The position numbers were made by a program, and so were the translations under genes. The notes below the pieces were generated by a model. It had not been told where the DNA came from and searched no databases. It saw only the letters and a list, made by a program, of their open reading frames with translations. A stretch of 64,000 bases of DNA, from the NCBI GenBank assembly GCA_022484695.1, contig JAKVKU010000004.1, forward strand, positions 1 to 64,000. The letters are read 5' to 3'. Origin of the DNA: Lactobacillus sp. (lineage in GTDB: Bacteria; Bacillota; Bacilli; Lactobacillales; Lactobacillaceae). The number at the start of each line of letters is the position of its first letter. The stretch's first letter is position 1. Positions 53,374 to 63,395 of this stretch are shown here, one piece after another.

Positions 53374-56300
53374 TTAATTTGCTAAGGTGTAACTATAATC
53401 CTCAATAACTGCCTTCATCATATCGATCAAGCCTTGTGGTAATGGCAGATTGGCATTATTTAAATCTAATACTTGTTCATTGTTGTTATAACGAACGAGG
53501 ACTTGCAAGCCTGCTGGATCTTTGACGTAGAAACCTTGGTTTGTACTGTCATGCAGATCAGCTTCACTGTTGAATAAAGTGAATTTATCCTTATATGGTG
53601 CACTAGCATAAGGACAGAAGGTTTCACAGTTCCCACATTCGTTACACATGCGATCCACGTGGAGAATTTGTGGGTTGCCATTCACATTGATGACCACGTT
53701 AGCCCGGTTAGGACAAACGTCAACGCAAGATTCACAAACTGTGGAACATTCCAAACAACGTTCTGCTTGAGTTGTGTCACTGTCTGGTGTTACCAATACG
53801 CCCCGTTTTTGTCTTGGTACAGCCAAGTTGATGTTATGATCATCACGTTCGAAGTTGTGGTTATGCACTTCAACGATATCATTAGCAGCTGCAGTTGCAT
53901 CTGCAATGGCTTCAACGATCGTAGCTGGGCCACGATGCGCATCACCGATGACATAAGTGTTTGGCAAGTTTGTTTCTAATGTTTGTGGGTTAGATTTCAC
54001 ATAGCCCCGGTCGTCAGTATCAATGCCGACTTGTTGGTAGAAGGCTGTGTCGATCTTTTCACCAACGGCTGCGATAACTGTGTCCGCATGAACCGTTGTG
54101 AATTTGCCAGTTGGTACTGGGCGGCGCCGACCAGAAGCATCATATTCACCTAAAGCCATCACTTCGCATTTCAATTCGCCGTTTTCAAAACTTACTGGTG
54201 ACAGTAATTCTTGGAATAAAACGCCGTCTTGTTCTGCAAATACCAATTCTTCTTCATCCGCTGGCATATTGCGCTTGTTCCGACGATAAACAATACTTGC
54301 TGTCTTGACACCAGGCAAGCGTTTAGCTGCTCTGGCACAATCCATGGCTGTATTCCCACCACCGACGATCACGATATGTTCGCCATAAGGATTATTTTCA
54401 GTATCTTGACGATAAGCTTTCAAGAATTCCAAGGAATTGATAGTTTCGCCTTTTTCTAAGCGGAGGTTAGGATGTTTCCAAGCCCCAATCGCATAGATAA
54501 CGTTCTTATAACCTTGGTTATGCAATTCTTCTAGGCTTGGTGCAGCTTGGCCTAGTTTGAATTCAGCACCCATGAAGCGGGCCAAATCAACGTCTTTTTC
54601 AACACTTTCACCGGCAATCCGGAATTCTGGTACGATTTGGGTACAAACCCCACCAGGTTTATCAGCTTTGTCAAAGACGGTAACTGGCATGCCTTCGCGA
54701 GCTAAGAGGTAACCAGCAGAGATCCCGGCAGGCCCAGCCCCAACAACGGCAGTCTTGTCAGCATTTTCTTTCTTGACTGGTTTGTCCATGGTAGCTAATA
54801 ATTCATCATAAGCATGTTGGGCAGCTTCTAATTTCACGCCACGAATATCGATGGCCCCTTCGTAAAACTGACGGGTACATTTAGTTTCACAAGGATGGGC
54901 ACAAATCGTACCAGTGATGAATGGCAATGGGTTCTTGTCGACGATAACTTGCAAGGCATCCAAGTACTTGCCTTCACTGACATAACGCAGATAAGCAGGT
55001 ACGTCTTGGTGAATTGGACAGCCGCCAGTACCTTGGTGACAAGGTGCCACGTAGCAGTCTAACAATGGTAATTTTTCTTCGATCTTAGATGTTTCTGGTA
55101 ATTTAACCGATTTTTGATATCTTGCTTGTTGTTTAGATTTGGCAACAACCGCATCTAATTTTGGCAAGTCGATTTGAACGTGGGTTGGATAATCCAAGCT
55201 TGCCAAGACGTTGGCAATTTGGTGAATCCGTTGGTAGCTCCCAGGTTTCAATAAGTTAGTTGCCAAAGTGATTGGCCAGATACCAGCTTCAAAGAGGTCT
55301 TTGATGTTGAAGATATCCGCACCACCGGAATAAGAAATTTGTAATTTGCCGTCAAGGGCATCAGATAATTTCTTAGCGGCCATAGTACTTAGTGGGAAGA
55401 GGGAACGACCGGACATGTACATTTCGTCGCCTGGTAATTCGCCCCGTTTGATTTCAACTGGGAAGGTATTGGTGATTTTAACCCCGAAGTCTAATTGGTG
55501 ATGATCAGCTAAACCTTGTAGGCGTTTCATCATTGGTACCGCATCTTCAAATTGTAAATCTTCTTCAAAGTGATGGGCATCAAAGGCCATGTAGTCAAAG
55601 CCAAGTTCATTCATGGTCTTGCGGGCAAAGTCATAACCTAGCAAGGTTGGGTTACATTTGATAAATGTATTTAAGTGCTTGTCAACTAACAGATGCACTG
55701 CGATCCGTTCGATTTCATCAGCAGGTGTACCGTGTAGTGTTGACAAAGTAATTGAATGGGAAACACGAGGGCTAATGCTCTCTAAGTATTTTTCGTTGAT
55801 CCGCGTGAACTTCGGTAGTAATTTGCGGGCAGCGTCTAAACATTCATCCCAAACTGGTGTCTTAGAAGCATCTTGCATGTTGTCGATGTAAGTTTGAATT
55901 TTTGGTGATAGGATCCCTTGCAGGTCATAACCAACACTCATGTTGAAAATGAACCCATCTGGATCACCTAAATCAAATTCACGACTCAATAGCTTCAAGA
56001 CGAACCAAGCTTTAACATATTCTTCATAAGCATCAGGAACCCGTAATTCAGTGGACCATTCCACGTTATAACCTTCGTCGCGGGCATTGATACATGGTTT
56101 TTCAACTGGTAAGTCTTCACCATCAATGATTTGAACAGTCTTTAATTCGAAGAAACGTGAACCTGTTAAGTAAGCTGTGATGATGTTTTGTGCTAATTGG
56201 GTATGGGGACCAGCGGCTGGGCCAACTGGTGTTTCCATGGTTTCGTTAAACAAAGCTAATTGTTTTTTAGGATCAGCTTTGAAAAGTTTGCGAACCCCAA

Positions 56301-56382
56301 AGATTGTCCCGTTACGTTTAAATTCTTCTAAGATCCAGTTCAGTAAAGCTTCTATGGAAATCGGATGCATGATATCACTCAT
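53374..56382 (-). CDS. ygfK: YgfK-type iron-sulfur flavoprotein reductase
   Basis: A 1002-residue protein once called putative selenate reductase subunit. It has an N-terminal dihydroorotate/dihydropyrimidine-dehydrogenase-like barrel (about 1-430) and an Fe-S linker (CYVAPCHQGTGGCP near 448 and CAHPCETKC near 492). An FAD/NAD-binding GltD-like half follows (VGAGPAGISAGYLLAREG near 549, VIVGGGNTAMDCARAAKRL near 665, VIGDAHRGPATIVEAI near 815). It ends with cysteine-rich ferredoxin motifs (CLECSTVCESCVDVCP and CNECGNCETFCP, about 880-930). It is likely a reductase that reduces a purine-derived ring with NAD(P)H or flavodoxin/ferredoxin electrons. AGAGGTG precedes the ATG. Confidence 0.93.
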   Translation of the reverse strand: MSDIMHPISIEALLNWILEEFKRNGTIFGVRKLFKADPKKQLALFNETMETPVGPAAGPHTQLAQNIITAYLTGSRFFELKTVQIIDGEDLPVEKPCINARDEGYNVEWSTELRVPDAYEEYVKAWFVLKLLSREFDLGDPDGFIFNMSVGYDLQGILSPKIQTYIDNMQDASKTPVWDECLDAARKLLPKFTRINEKYLESISPRVSHSITLSTLHGTPADEIERIAVHLLVDKHLNTFIKCNPTLLGYDFARKTMNELGFDYMAFDAHHFEEDLQFEDAVPMMKRLQGLADHHQLDFGVKITNTFPVEIKRGELPGDEMYMSGRSLFPLSTMAAKKLSDALDGKLQISYSGGADIFNIKDLFEAGIWPITLATNLLKPGSYQRIHQIANVLASLDYPTHVQIDLPKLDAVVAKSKQQARYQKSVKLPETSKIEEKLPLLDCYVAPCHQGTGGCPIHQDVPAYLRYVSEGKYLDALQVIVDKNPLPFITGTICAHPCETKCTRQFYEGAIDIRGVKLEAAQHAYDELLATMDKPVKKENADKTAVVGAGPAGISAGYLLAREGMPVTVFDKADKPGGVCTQIVPEFRIAGESVEKDVDLARFMGAEFKLGQAAPSLEELHNQGYKNVIYAIGAWKHPNLRLEKGETINSLEFLKAYRQDTENNPYGEHIVIVGGGNTAMDCARAAKRLPGVKTASIVYRRNKRNMPADEEELVFAEQDGVLFQELLSPVSFENGELKCEVMALGEYDASGRRRPVPTGKFTTVHADTVIAAVGEKIDTAFYQQVGIDTDDRGYVKSNPQTLETNLPNTYVIGDAHRGPATIVEAIADATAAANDIVEVHNHNFERDDHNINLAVPRQKRGVLVTPDSDTTQAERCLECSTVCESCVDVCPNRANVVINVNGNPQILHVDRMCNECGNCETFCPYASAPYKDKFTLFNSEADLHDSTNQGFYVKDPAGLQVLVRYNNNEQVLDLNNANLPLPQGLIDMMKAVIEDYSYTLAN

Positions 56383-56395
56383 TATTTAACACCTC

Positions 56396-57730
56396 TTAAT
56401 CGTTAATTTTATGCCACAAACGTTGTGCCTGTACTTGAGCGTCTGCATAAACTTCCGCCACGTCAACACCTTGTACTTGGTAATCCTTCATACGAACAGT
56501 TCCGGCGATAATCGTATCGCGAACGTTGCCACCATTCATGCCAAACAAGATGTGCATGTTGTAATTGTCTTTCGTGATTGGTGTTGGTGCATTGTAATCT
56601 AAGACGATCACATCACCGGCTGCATCTGGTTCTAAGACGCCTAACTTCGTATCGAAGTAACGGTTGGCCATCTTTGGATTGTTGTTGAAGAGCATTTCTG
56701 GAACTTCAGTCCAACCTGCATTTGGATCAGCTAAGTGATCTTTATGGATCAAGTTGGCAAATTTGTAAGATTCAGTAATATCGTTGGTAAAGCCGTCTGT
56801 CCCTAAGCCCATCATGATGTGATAATCATTTAACATCTTGATTGCAGCAGGTGTGCCAACGGCATTGCCCATGTTGGATTCTGGGTTTGTCACAACCATC
56901 GTATCGGTATCAGCTAAAATTTGCATTTCAGCAGGGCCAATATGGATACAGTGACCAGCTAACGTTTGTTTGCCTAAGATACCAGCGTTGAATAAGCGAT
57001 TAACAACTGGTTGGCCGGTACGTTTCAAGGAATCATAAACATCAGCCATACCTTCGGCGATGTGGACGTGGAAACCAATACCAGCTGGCAAGTTAGCTTT
57101 ACAATAAGCTAGGGTGTCATCGGATAAAGTAAACGATGCATGCAAGCCGAACATGGCATGTTGCATATCATCTTTACGCTTGGCAGCAGCTTTGATGAAA
57201 CGCACGTTTTCAGCAACGGCTGCTTTCATTTGATCTGCGCCGTTACGATCAGATACTTCGTAACATAAGCAAGTTCTAACACCCATTTCATCAGCAGCTT
57301 CGCTTAAGGCGTCTAGGGAACCATCAACTTCACCATAACTTGCTTGGTGGTCAAACATGGTGGTAACCCCATTTTTGATACTGTCTAAATATGCGACGCG
57401 TCCGCTAGCTTTTGTCATGTCATTATCTAATTCGTTGTCTAGGCGGAACCATTGGCCTTCAAGGATATCTGAGAAGTCCTTAGGATGGTAACCTTTAATC
57501 GCTAAGCCCCGAGCAAATGTACTATAGATATGATTGTGCATATTGACAAAGCCCGGCATGATAATCCCGCCCTGAGCATCAATAAACTCGGCTTGGGGGT
57601 AATCTTCTTTCAATTGCTTTGTAGTACCTACAGCTTTAATAGTTTTGCCCTCAATGACTACAGCACCATCTGAAATGAATGGGTTTGCAGCTGACCGCGT
57701 AATAAGATGTCCATTTCCGATCAATAACAT
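56396..57730 (-). CDS. ssnA: SsnA-type amidohydrolase
   Basis: A 444-residue metal-dependent amidohydrolase of the chlorohydrolase/guanine-deaminase-like branch. It has NMHNHIYSTFARGL near 62 (metal HxH), HVHIAEG near 222, GHCIHIGP near 259 and GLGTDGFTND near 307. SsnA is part of the E. coli and clostridial urate cluster and is thought to hydrolyse a purine or imidazole-type ring bond. AAGGAGG lies 6 nt before the ATG. It is the first gene of the ssnA-ygfK-hyuA-ygeX-ygeY unit. Confidence 0.93.
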   Translation of the reverse strand: MLLIGNGHLITRSAANPFISDGAVVIEGKTIKAVGTTKQLKEDYPQAEFIDAQGGIIMPGFVNMHNHIYSTFARGLAIKGYHPKDFSDILEGQWFRLDNELDNDMTKASGRVAYLDSIKNGVTTMFDHQASYGEVDGSLDALSEAADEMGVRTCLCYEVSDRNGADQMKAAVAENVRFIKAAAKRKDDMQHAMFGLHASFTLSDDTLAYCKANLPAGIGFHVHIAEGMADVYDSLKRTGQPVVNRLFNAGILGKQTLAGHCIHIGPAEMQILADTDTMVVTNPESNMGNAVGTPAAIKMLNDYHIMMGLGTDGFTNDITESYKFANLIHKDHLADPNAGWTEVPEMLFNNNPKMANRYFDTKLGVLEPDAAGDVIVLDYNAPTPITKDNYNMHILFGMNGGNVRDTIIAGTVRMKDYQVQGVDVAEVYADAQVQAQRLWHKIND

Positions 57731-57752
57731 GTTTTTCCTCCTTAATCTGTCA

Positions 57753-57767
57753 TAACATTCAATGTTA
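57753..57767. promoter_or_regulatory. Perfect palindrome upstream of ssnA
   Basis: TAACATT-C-AATGTTA lies 23-37 bp before the ssnA start, between terminator and ribosome site. It is a candidate operator for the unit's regulator. Confidence 0.5.
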
Positions 57768-57858
57768 AGTTTTTCACGTTGTCCTTTAAAAAAACGAGAG
57801 ATTGACTGATGAAGTAAAAAGCTTATCTATTTCACTTATGAGTATAACACCAAAACTC

Positions 57859-57903
57859 AAAAAAAAGAAGCATGCCTAAAAAAATTTCTTAGATGCATGC
57901 TTC
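57859..57903 (-). terminator. Terminator between the formate dehydrogenase and ssnA operons
   Basis: GAAGCATGC (57895-57903 read on the minus strand) pairs with GCATGCTTC (57867-57875), with inner AT pairing, followed by a T tract. The 224 bp between it and moeA hold no gene; one imperfect repeat (ATAGGGG-AAA-CCCTTAT near 57988) was seen. Confidence 0.8.
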
Positions 57904-58127
57904 CGCTTACAAACGGTGCTATGACAGGCTCAATCGCCTTTTTTAAGGATTAAGTTAACCGCTTTCTAATCTAAATTATAGAAACCATAGGGGAAACCCT
58001 TATAGATATTATGCGATAAACAAAATTTTGTTTGGTTTGTGAATTCGCTTATAAAATGTTAGTGCCTAATTCTGACATACCAAGTTAGCTATTATTTATG
58101 AAACCGCTTTTTATAACAAGACTTGAT

Positions 58128-59357
58128 CTACCGGGGCCAGGTGAGGATCTGGACTTGATCGCCCACCTGTAATTGGGTGTTTTTCGGCTGGATAATCAGG
58201 CAATCATTGTTAATTAAGTCCGATAACACCGAAGCATGATGACTTTTAGCCGTGATGGCTACGCCGCTAGCTTGGGATTGGCCCCGGACAAAGCGGCGTA
58301 ATTTGCTGGGAGCCATTGAACCGGTTGTCAAGGTGGTCATCTGCTGTTTTAAGGCAAATTGGTCATTATCAAAAAATTGAGCTAATAAAGGCCAATAAAA
58401 CAGATGAAAGTTCACCAAGGCGGCAAATAAATTGCCGGACAAGGATAAAATCAAATGTCCCTGCCACAAACTGGCTAATACTGGCGTCCCTGGCTTCATG
58501 GCCACACCCTGAAATAAAATCTTAGCCCGCAGTGCGGCTAAAGCCTTGGGGACAATATCTTGATCCCCCACCGAAACCCCGCCGGTGGTGATGATTAGAT
58601 CCACCTGGGGCCCATATTGCCGGATGATATTGGCAAAATTATGGGAACTGGTATCACTGTACTCTTTAAAAACCACCACACCGCCGTGACTTTGGATGTA
58701 AGTCACCAAAGGATACATCAAGCTGTTATATATCGACCCGGGGTTTAAAGGGGTGCCAGGCGTCTGGATCCCACTGCCGGTAAAGATCAAACCCACCCGC
58801 AACGGGCGTAACACCGTGACATCGGTCAAGCCTAAACTGGCAAGAATACCCAGGCTTTCATAATTTAAATAGCTGTGCTTGGCCAAAACTTGTTGGCCTT
58901 GGGGAATATCTTCACCCACCGCCCCATAATTGGTTTGGGGGTCAATTTCATGAAAGACGGCCACTGCTTTAGGATTCAAATCAGTCCATTCTTGCTTGAC
59001 CACGCCATCAAAGCCTGCTGGGATCGGGGAGCCGGTCAAAACCCGCACCGCCGTTTGGGGCTGGCCGAAAAAGGTACTCGGATCTTCCCCGGGGTAAACA
59101 TGGCCCAGCACTTTTAAAGTGACCGGGGTTGCCTTGGTGGCCCCTATCAGGTCAGCGCTGCGCACCGCATAGCCATCCATCCCAGATCTGGCAAAGTTGG
59201 GCACCGGCGTTTGGGCATAAATGGCTTGGGCCAACACCCGACCTTGGGCAGCCAACAAGGGGATGGTCTCACTTTGGCTTTGAATCGGCACATGTTGCTT
59301 TAAAATATTTTGGGCGGATTCAACTGGCACTAAGGGGGGACGTTTAACTAGGGACAT
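58128..59357 (-). CDS. moeA: Molybdopterin molybdotransferase
   Basis: A 409-residue MoeA that inserts molybdate into adenylylated molybdopterin. It has the N-terminal FARSGMDGYAVRSAD (near 54-68), GAVGEDI (near 145) and the MoaB/MogA-like TTGGVSVGDQD near 260, and ends with a C-terminal beta-barrel. The gene overlaps fdhF by 14 nt, so cofactor assembly is co-expressed with the molybdenum enzyme that uses it. It also serves the two hydroxylases. Confidence 0.94.
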   Translation of the reverse strand: MSLVKRPPLVPVESAQNILKQHVPIQSQSETIPLLAAQGRVLAQAIYAQTPVPNFARSGMDGYAVRSADLIGATKATPVTLKVLGHVYPGEDPSTFFGQPQTAVRVLTGSPIPAGFDGVVKQEWTDLNPKAVAVFHEIDPQTNYGAVGEDIPQGQQVLAKHSYLNYESLGILASLGLTDVTVLRPLRVGLIFTGSGIQTPGTPLNPGSIYNSLMYPLVTYIQSHGGVVVFKEYSDTSSHNFANIIRQYGPQVDLIITTGGVSVGDQDIVPKALAALRAKILFQGVAMKPGTPVLASLWQGHLILSLSGNLFAALVNFHLFYWPLLAQFFDNDQFALKQQMTTLTTGSMAPSKLRRFVRGQSQASGVAITAKSHHASVLSDLINNDCLIIQPKNTQLQVGDQVQILTWPR

Positions 59358-62094
59358 TTTGTGCCACCCGCGTATTCAGCGGCTTAATTTTCACGGCACA
59401 TACTTTGTATTCTGGAATCCGAGCAATGTCATCAAAGACCGAGTTGGTCAATTCGTTGACATTCCCATCAGCAAAGTGGAAGGTCATGAAGACCGCTTCT
59501 GGTAAGACAATGTTACCCACGTGAGCATAGGTTTCAATTGTCCCCCGTCTGGAAGATACTTGGACCTTATCCCCATCTTGAATGCCGTAACGATTGGCAT
59601 CTTCGATATTGATTTCAATATAAGAACGGCCGGCTAACTTATTAATGCCTTCCGTCCGCCGAGTCATGGCCCCAGTGTTGTATTGATACAACATCCGACC
59701 AGTGGACATAAGGAATGGATATTCTTCATCAGGGAGCTCTTGGGCTGGTTTATAAGGTAAGGCCATGAACAAGCCCTTACCCCGAGTAAAGGTACCCACG
59801 TGCATGATTGGGGTGCCAGGATCGTCAAGATCACGACAAGGCCATTGCAACCCATTTGGATTTTCCAGGCGTTTGAAGTTGACCCCGCCAAAGGTTGGCA
59901 CTAAGCTGGCAATTTCATCCATAATCTTGCTAGATGCTTCATAGCTCATTGGATAACCCATCCGTGTGGCTACTTCACAGAAAATCTTGAAATCTTCCCG
60001 GGCCCCAGGGGTTGGTTCAACGGCTTTACGAATCCGTTGAATCCGCCGTTCCGTATTGGTGAAGGTCCCGTCTTTTTCAGCAAAACTGATCCCTGGCAAA
60101 ATCACATCGGCATAAGCCGCAGTTTCAGTCATGAATAATTCTTGAACGACTAAGAAGTCTAAGCTTTCTAAGGCTTTGCGCACATGGGCCGTATTGGGGT
60201 CAGTCACGATTGGATCTTCCCCAAAGATATACAACCCATGAATTTGTTTCTTGATGGCTGCTGGCAGCACTTGTGTTGAGGTTAAACCGATCCGTGGGTT
60301 TAATTCAGTGCCCCAAGCATTTTCAAACTTAGCCACAACTTCTGGATTGGCAACTTTTTGGTAACCAGGGAAATCAAATGGGGAACAACCCATATCACAG
60401 GCGCCTTGGACGTTGTTTTGGCCCCGTAATGGGTTCACGCCACAACCAGGGCGGCCAACCTTGCCCACTAACATGGCTAAGTTGGACATGCTCATCACGC
60501 CTTCAGTCCCGGTACTATGTTCAGTGACCCCTAAGCAATAGATGATTGGGGCTTTGTCGGCTTTGGCGTACATCCGCGCTGCTGTCACGATGGCCTCTGG
60601 GTCGATTTCACAGATCTTACCCACAACTTCTGGGGTATAGTCGGCGACAACCTTCTTCATGGCTTCGTAGTTTTCAGTCCGTTTGTTAATAAAGTCTTGA
60701 TCTTCCAAGCCTTCTTTAATGATGACGTGCATCAACCCATTGATGAAGGCCACGTTGGTGCCGGCTTTTGGCTGGATCGTCAAAGCGGCATGTTTGGTCA
60801 AATCAATTTGGCGGGGATCCACTACGATCAACTTCGCCCCATGTTGGACAGCTTGGCGAATTTGCACCCCGATAACCGGATGGGCTTCGGTGGTGTTAGA
60901 GCCGATCAATAAAATGGCATCCACATCAGTGGTGATATCTTCGATGGTGTTGGTCATGGCGCCACTACCTAAAGTATGGGCTAAGCCATGAACGGAAGCC
61001 GAGTGACATAAACGGGCACAGTTGTCCACGTTATTGGAAGCAAAGGCTGTCCGCACCATTTTTTGGAAGACAAAGTTATCTTCATTGGTGGATCTGGAAC
61101 AAGAAAAGCCGGCTAAACTGGTGCCACCATAAGTTTCTTTTAATTCGGTGAACTTGCTGGCGACTAAGTCCATGGCTTCTTCCCAAGTCGCTTTTTCAAA
61201 TTTGCCGTTGCGTTTGATCAACGGGGTATCGATCCGATCTGGGGAGGCCACGAATTTATAAGAAGCAAATTTACCCTTCACACACAATAAGTTGCGGTTG
61301 GCTGGCCCATTAGCCGGTTCAGCCCCCACAATGACGTTATTTTGGTTGACGATCAAATCTAATTGACAGCCGGTGCCACAATGGGGACAAGTTGTCCGGA
61401 CTTTAGTGGTATTAAAGGCCCGATATTTTTGATGATCTTTGGCCGTTAAGGCCCCCACTGGACAAGCGGAAACACAGTTCCCACAAGATTCACAGATGGA
61501 TTGATCCCAAGCTTCACCATAAGAAGGTGACATTTTCGTATCAAAGCCCCGTTGCGAAGCGGCGATGACATCTTGGCCTTGGCGTTGGGCACAGACCCGT
61601 TCACAGCGCCGACACATGATACATTTTTCTGGATCATAGTCAAAGAAAGGATTGCTGCTGTCGATTTGGTCAGTGGCTTGGCGTTTGCCGGTGAAGGTGG
61701 TATCCATCATGCCATATTCCAAAGCGTAGTCTTGCAGTTTGCAATCACCGTTACTTGGACATTTGAAGCAATCTAATTTGTGGTTACTCAATAATAGGTC
61801 CAAAACAAAGCGCCGGGAATCCCGGACTTTTTTATTTTGAGTATGGATCACCATGCCGTCACGGGCTTCAGCGGTACACGCCGTCACGAGGCCACCTTTA
61901 GGGGCGCCTTCAATTTCCACGGTACACATCCGACACGATCCGTCAGGTGCTAGTTCTTTTAAATAGCACAAAGTGGGGATATCAATACCGGCTTTTGTGG
62001 CCGCATTCATTAAGGTTGTGCCCTCTGGTACGGAAACTTCTTGCCCATCAATACTTAGGGTCACTGTTTTAACATCTACTTTTGGGGTCATCAT
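59344..62094 (-). CDS. fdhF: Formate dehydrogenase catalytic subunit (NuoG-like N-terminus, Cys form)
   Basis: A 916-residue molybdenum (or tungsten) enzyme that oxidises formate to CO2. The N-terminal 2Fe-2S domain (about 10-85) is followed by the HxxxCxxC-type cluster (HKLDCFKCPSNGDC near 105) and two [4Fe-4S] sites (CIMCRRCERVC, CESCGNCVSACP). Another cluster is CPHCGTGC near 236, and then come the bis-MGD domains. At the active site (CARLCHSASV) residue 363 is cysteine, where the selenocysteine enzyme has Sec; no UGA is involved. ATG 62094 is chosen (TTG 62100 is too near the AGGAGG). It overlaps nuoF by 1 nt and works with NuoE/NuoF. Confidence 0.94.
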   Translation of the reverse strand: MMTPKVDVKTVTLSIDGQEVSVPEGTTLMNAATKAGIDIPTLCYLKELAPDGSCRMCTVEIEGAPKGGLVTACTAEARDGMVIHTQNKKVRDSRRFVLDLLLSNHKLDCFKCPSNGDCKLQDYALEYGMMDTTFTGKRQATDQIDSSNPFFDYDPEKCIMCRRCERVCAQRQGQDVIAASQRGFDTKMSPSYGEAWDQSICESCGNCVSACPVGALTAKDHQKYRAFNTTKVRTTCPHCGTGCQLDLIVNQNNVIVGAEPANGPANRNLLCVKGKFASYKFVASPDRIDTPLIKRNGKFEKATWEEAMDLVASKFTELKETYGGTSLAGFSCSRSTNEDNFVFQKMVRTAFASNNVDNCARLCHSASVHGLAHTLGSGAMTNTIEDITTDVDAILLIGSNTTEAHPVIGVQIRQAVQHGAKLIVVDPRQIDLTKHAALTIQPKAGTNVAFINGLMHVIIKEGLEDQDFINKRTENYEAMKKVVADYTPEVVGKICEIDPEAIVTAARMYAKADKAPIIYCLGVTEHSTGTEGVMSMSNLAMLVGKVGRPGCGVNPLRGQNNVQGACDMGCSPFDFPGYQKVANPEVVAKFENAWGTELNPRIGLTSTQVLPAAIKKQIHGLYIFGEDPIVTDPNTAHVRKALESLDFLVVQELFMTETAAYADVILPGISFAEKDGTFTNTERRIQRIRKAVEPTPGAREDFKIFCEVATRMGYPMSYEASSKIMDEIASLVPTFGGVNFKRLENPNGLQWPCRDLDDPGTPIMHVGTFTRGKGLFMALPYKPAQELPDEEYPFLMSTGRMLYQYNTGAMTRRTEGINKLAGRSYIEINIEDANRYGIQDGDKVQVSSRRGTIETYAHVGNIVLPEAVFMTFHFADGNVNELTNSVFDDIARIPEYKVCAVKIKPLNTRVAQNVPS

Positions 62095-63395
62095 TACCAA
62101 GCGACCTCCTTTCTTTCAACCGTTTGCCAATTAATGGCTTGTTTAAATTCTTCAGGGAATAATTCATAGCCGCTGAGCATCGGTTTGCCCACTGATTGGC
62201 CTAAGCCACAGGCAGACAGCTGCGTCACATGGGTCACCATGTTTTCAAAGACTGCTAAATCACCTGGAATACCGGCTTTTTGCTGGAATTTTTCCAATAA
62301 TTCTAAAATACGTAAGGTCCCGATCCGACATGGGGTACATTTACCACAGGATTCATGGGCAAAGAAATTCGCCACGCTGGTCAAGTAGTCCACAATGCCC
62401 ACGGAATCATCCATGGCCACGATGGCCCCGGAGCCAATGGCTAAGCCCCGATCCTTGAGATCTTCATAAGAATACAAGCAGTCATGGAGCTGATCAGCGG
62501 CACCAATACTGCCGGATTGACCGCCAAAATGGATAAATTTCAAAGGTCGGCCAGTACTTGAACCGCCGCCAAATTTTTCAGAATATAAAATATCTTCTAG
62601 TGGTGTGCCTAAATCAACTTCGTACAGGCCCCGATTTTTCACATGGCCGGTTAAGCAAATTAATTTAGTCCCGCCGCCCCCAGGGGTGCCCAGATGGCGA
62701 AAGGCTTGCCCACCTTCGCGCATGATCACGGGAATACTGGCATAGGATTCCACATTATTCACCAACGTTGGTTTTAAATACAAACCCACGTCCGCTAAAT
62801 GGGGTGGTTTGACCCGAGGTCGACCAGTTTTGCCTTCAATGGAGTTTAACAATGCGGAACTTTCCCCGCAAACATAAGCCCCAGCGCCGGAAATGACCCG
62901 AATGTCATAATTGAAATCAGCCATGCCTAAAATATGGTCACCCAGCAAGCCAGCAGCCCGGGCATTTTCTAAGGCTTGATTGAAAATGGCCCGTAAATGG
63001 CGGTATTCGCCCCGGATATAGATATATCCTTGTTGGGCGTTGAATTCATACCCGGCAATGGTCATGCCTTCAATAACGGCTAAAGGATCTGATTCCACCA
63101 GGGCTTTGTCTTTAAAGGTGCCCGGTTCGCCTTCATCCCCGTTACAAACGATATATTTGGTCTCGCCAGCAGCATTGTATAAATGACGCCACTTGCGGCC
63201 AGCTGGGTAAGCTGCCCCACCCCGGCCTAATAAAGCGGCTGCGTCTAGTTCATCTAAGGCCTGTTCCCGACCCATGTCAATGACACTGGCCAAACCTTCA
63301 TAGCCCCCCAGTTGACGGTAATGGGCCACATCGGTGGGATCATCCCGCATAGCTTCAAACCGCGCTGTTAAAACAGGTGCGTTACGCTTCAACAT
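62094..63395 (-). CDS. NuoF-like NADH/flavin subunit of formate dehydrogenase
   Basis: A 433-residue NuoF/HydB-type subunit that binds FMN, NAD(H) and one [4Fe-4S] cluster. It has the glycine-rich LLGRGGAAYPAGRKW near 60, GDEGEPGTFKDK near 92, GAGAYVCGESSALLNSIEG near 172 and the cluster SCGKCTPCRIG near 350. The extra N-terminal thioredoxin-like part and C-terminal ferredoxin part of HydB are absent. ATG 63395 follows GGAGGTG; the frame to 63410 starts with TTG. It carries electrons between FdhF and NAD+, and could allow bifurcation. Confidence 0.93.
   Translation of the reverse strand: MLKRNAPVLTARFEAMRDDPTDVAHYRQLGGYEGLASVIDMGREQALDELDAAALLGRGGAAYPAGRKWRHLYNAAGETKYIVCNGDEGEPGTFKDKALVESDPLAVIEGMTIAGYEFNAQQGYIYIRGEYRHLRAIFNQALENARAAGLLGDHILGMADFNYDIRVISGAGAYVCGESSALLNSIEGKTGRPRVKPPHLADVGLYLKPTLVNNVESYASIPVIMREGGQAFRHLGTPGGGGTKLICLTGHVKNRGLYEVDLGTPLEDILYSEKFGGGSSTGRPLKFIHFGGQSGSIGAADQLHDCLYSYEDLKDRGLAIGSGAIVAMDDSVGIVDYLTSVANFFAHESCGKCTPCRIGTLRILELLEKFQQKAGIPGDLAVFENMVTHVTQLSACGLGQSVGKPMLSGYELFPEEFKQAINWQTVERKEVAW

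Noticed and set aside
59344..62094. Possible selenocysteine UGA in formate dehydrogenase or the hydroxylases
   Set aside because: The active-site position of FdhF is a cysteine codon and no in-frame UGA interrupts any of these genes.
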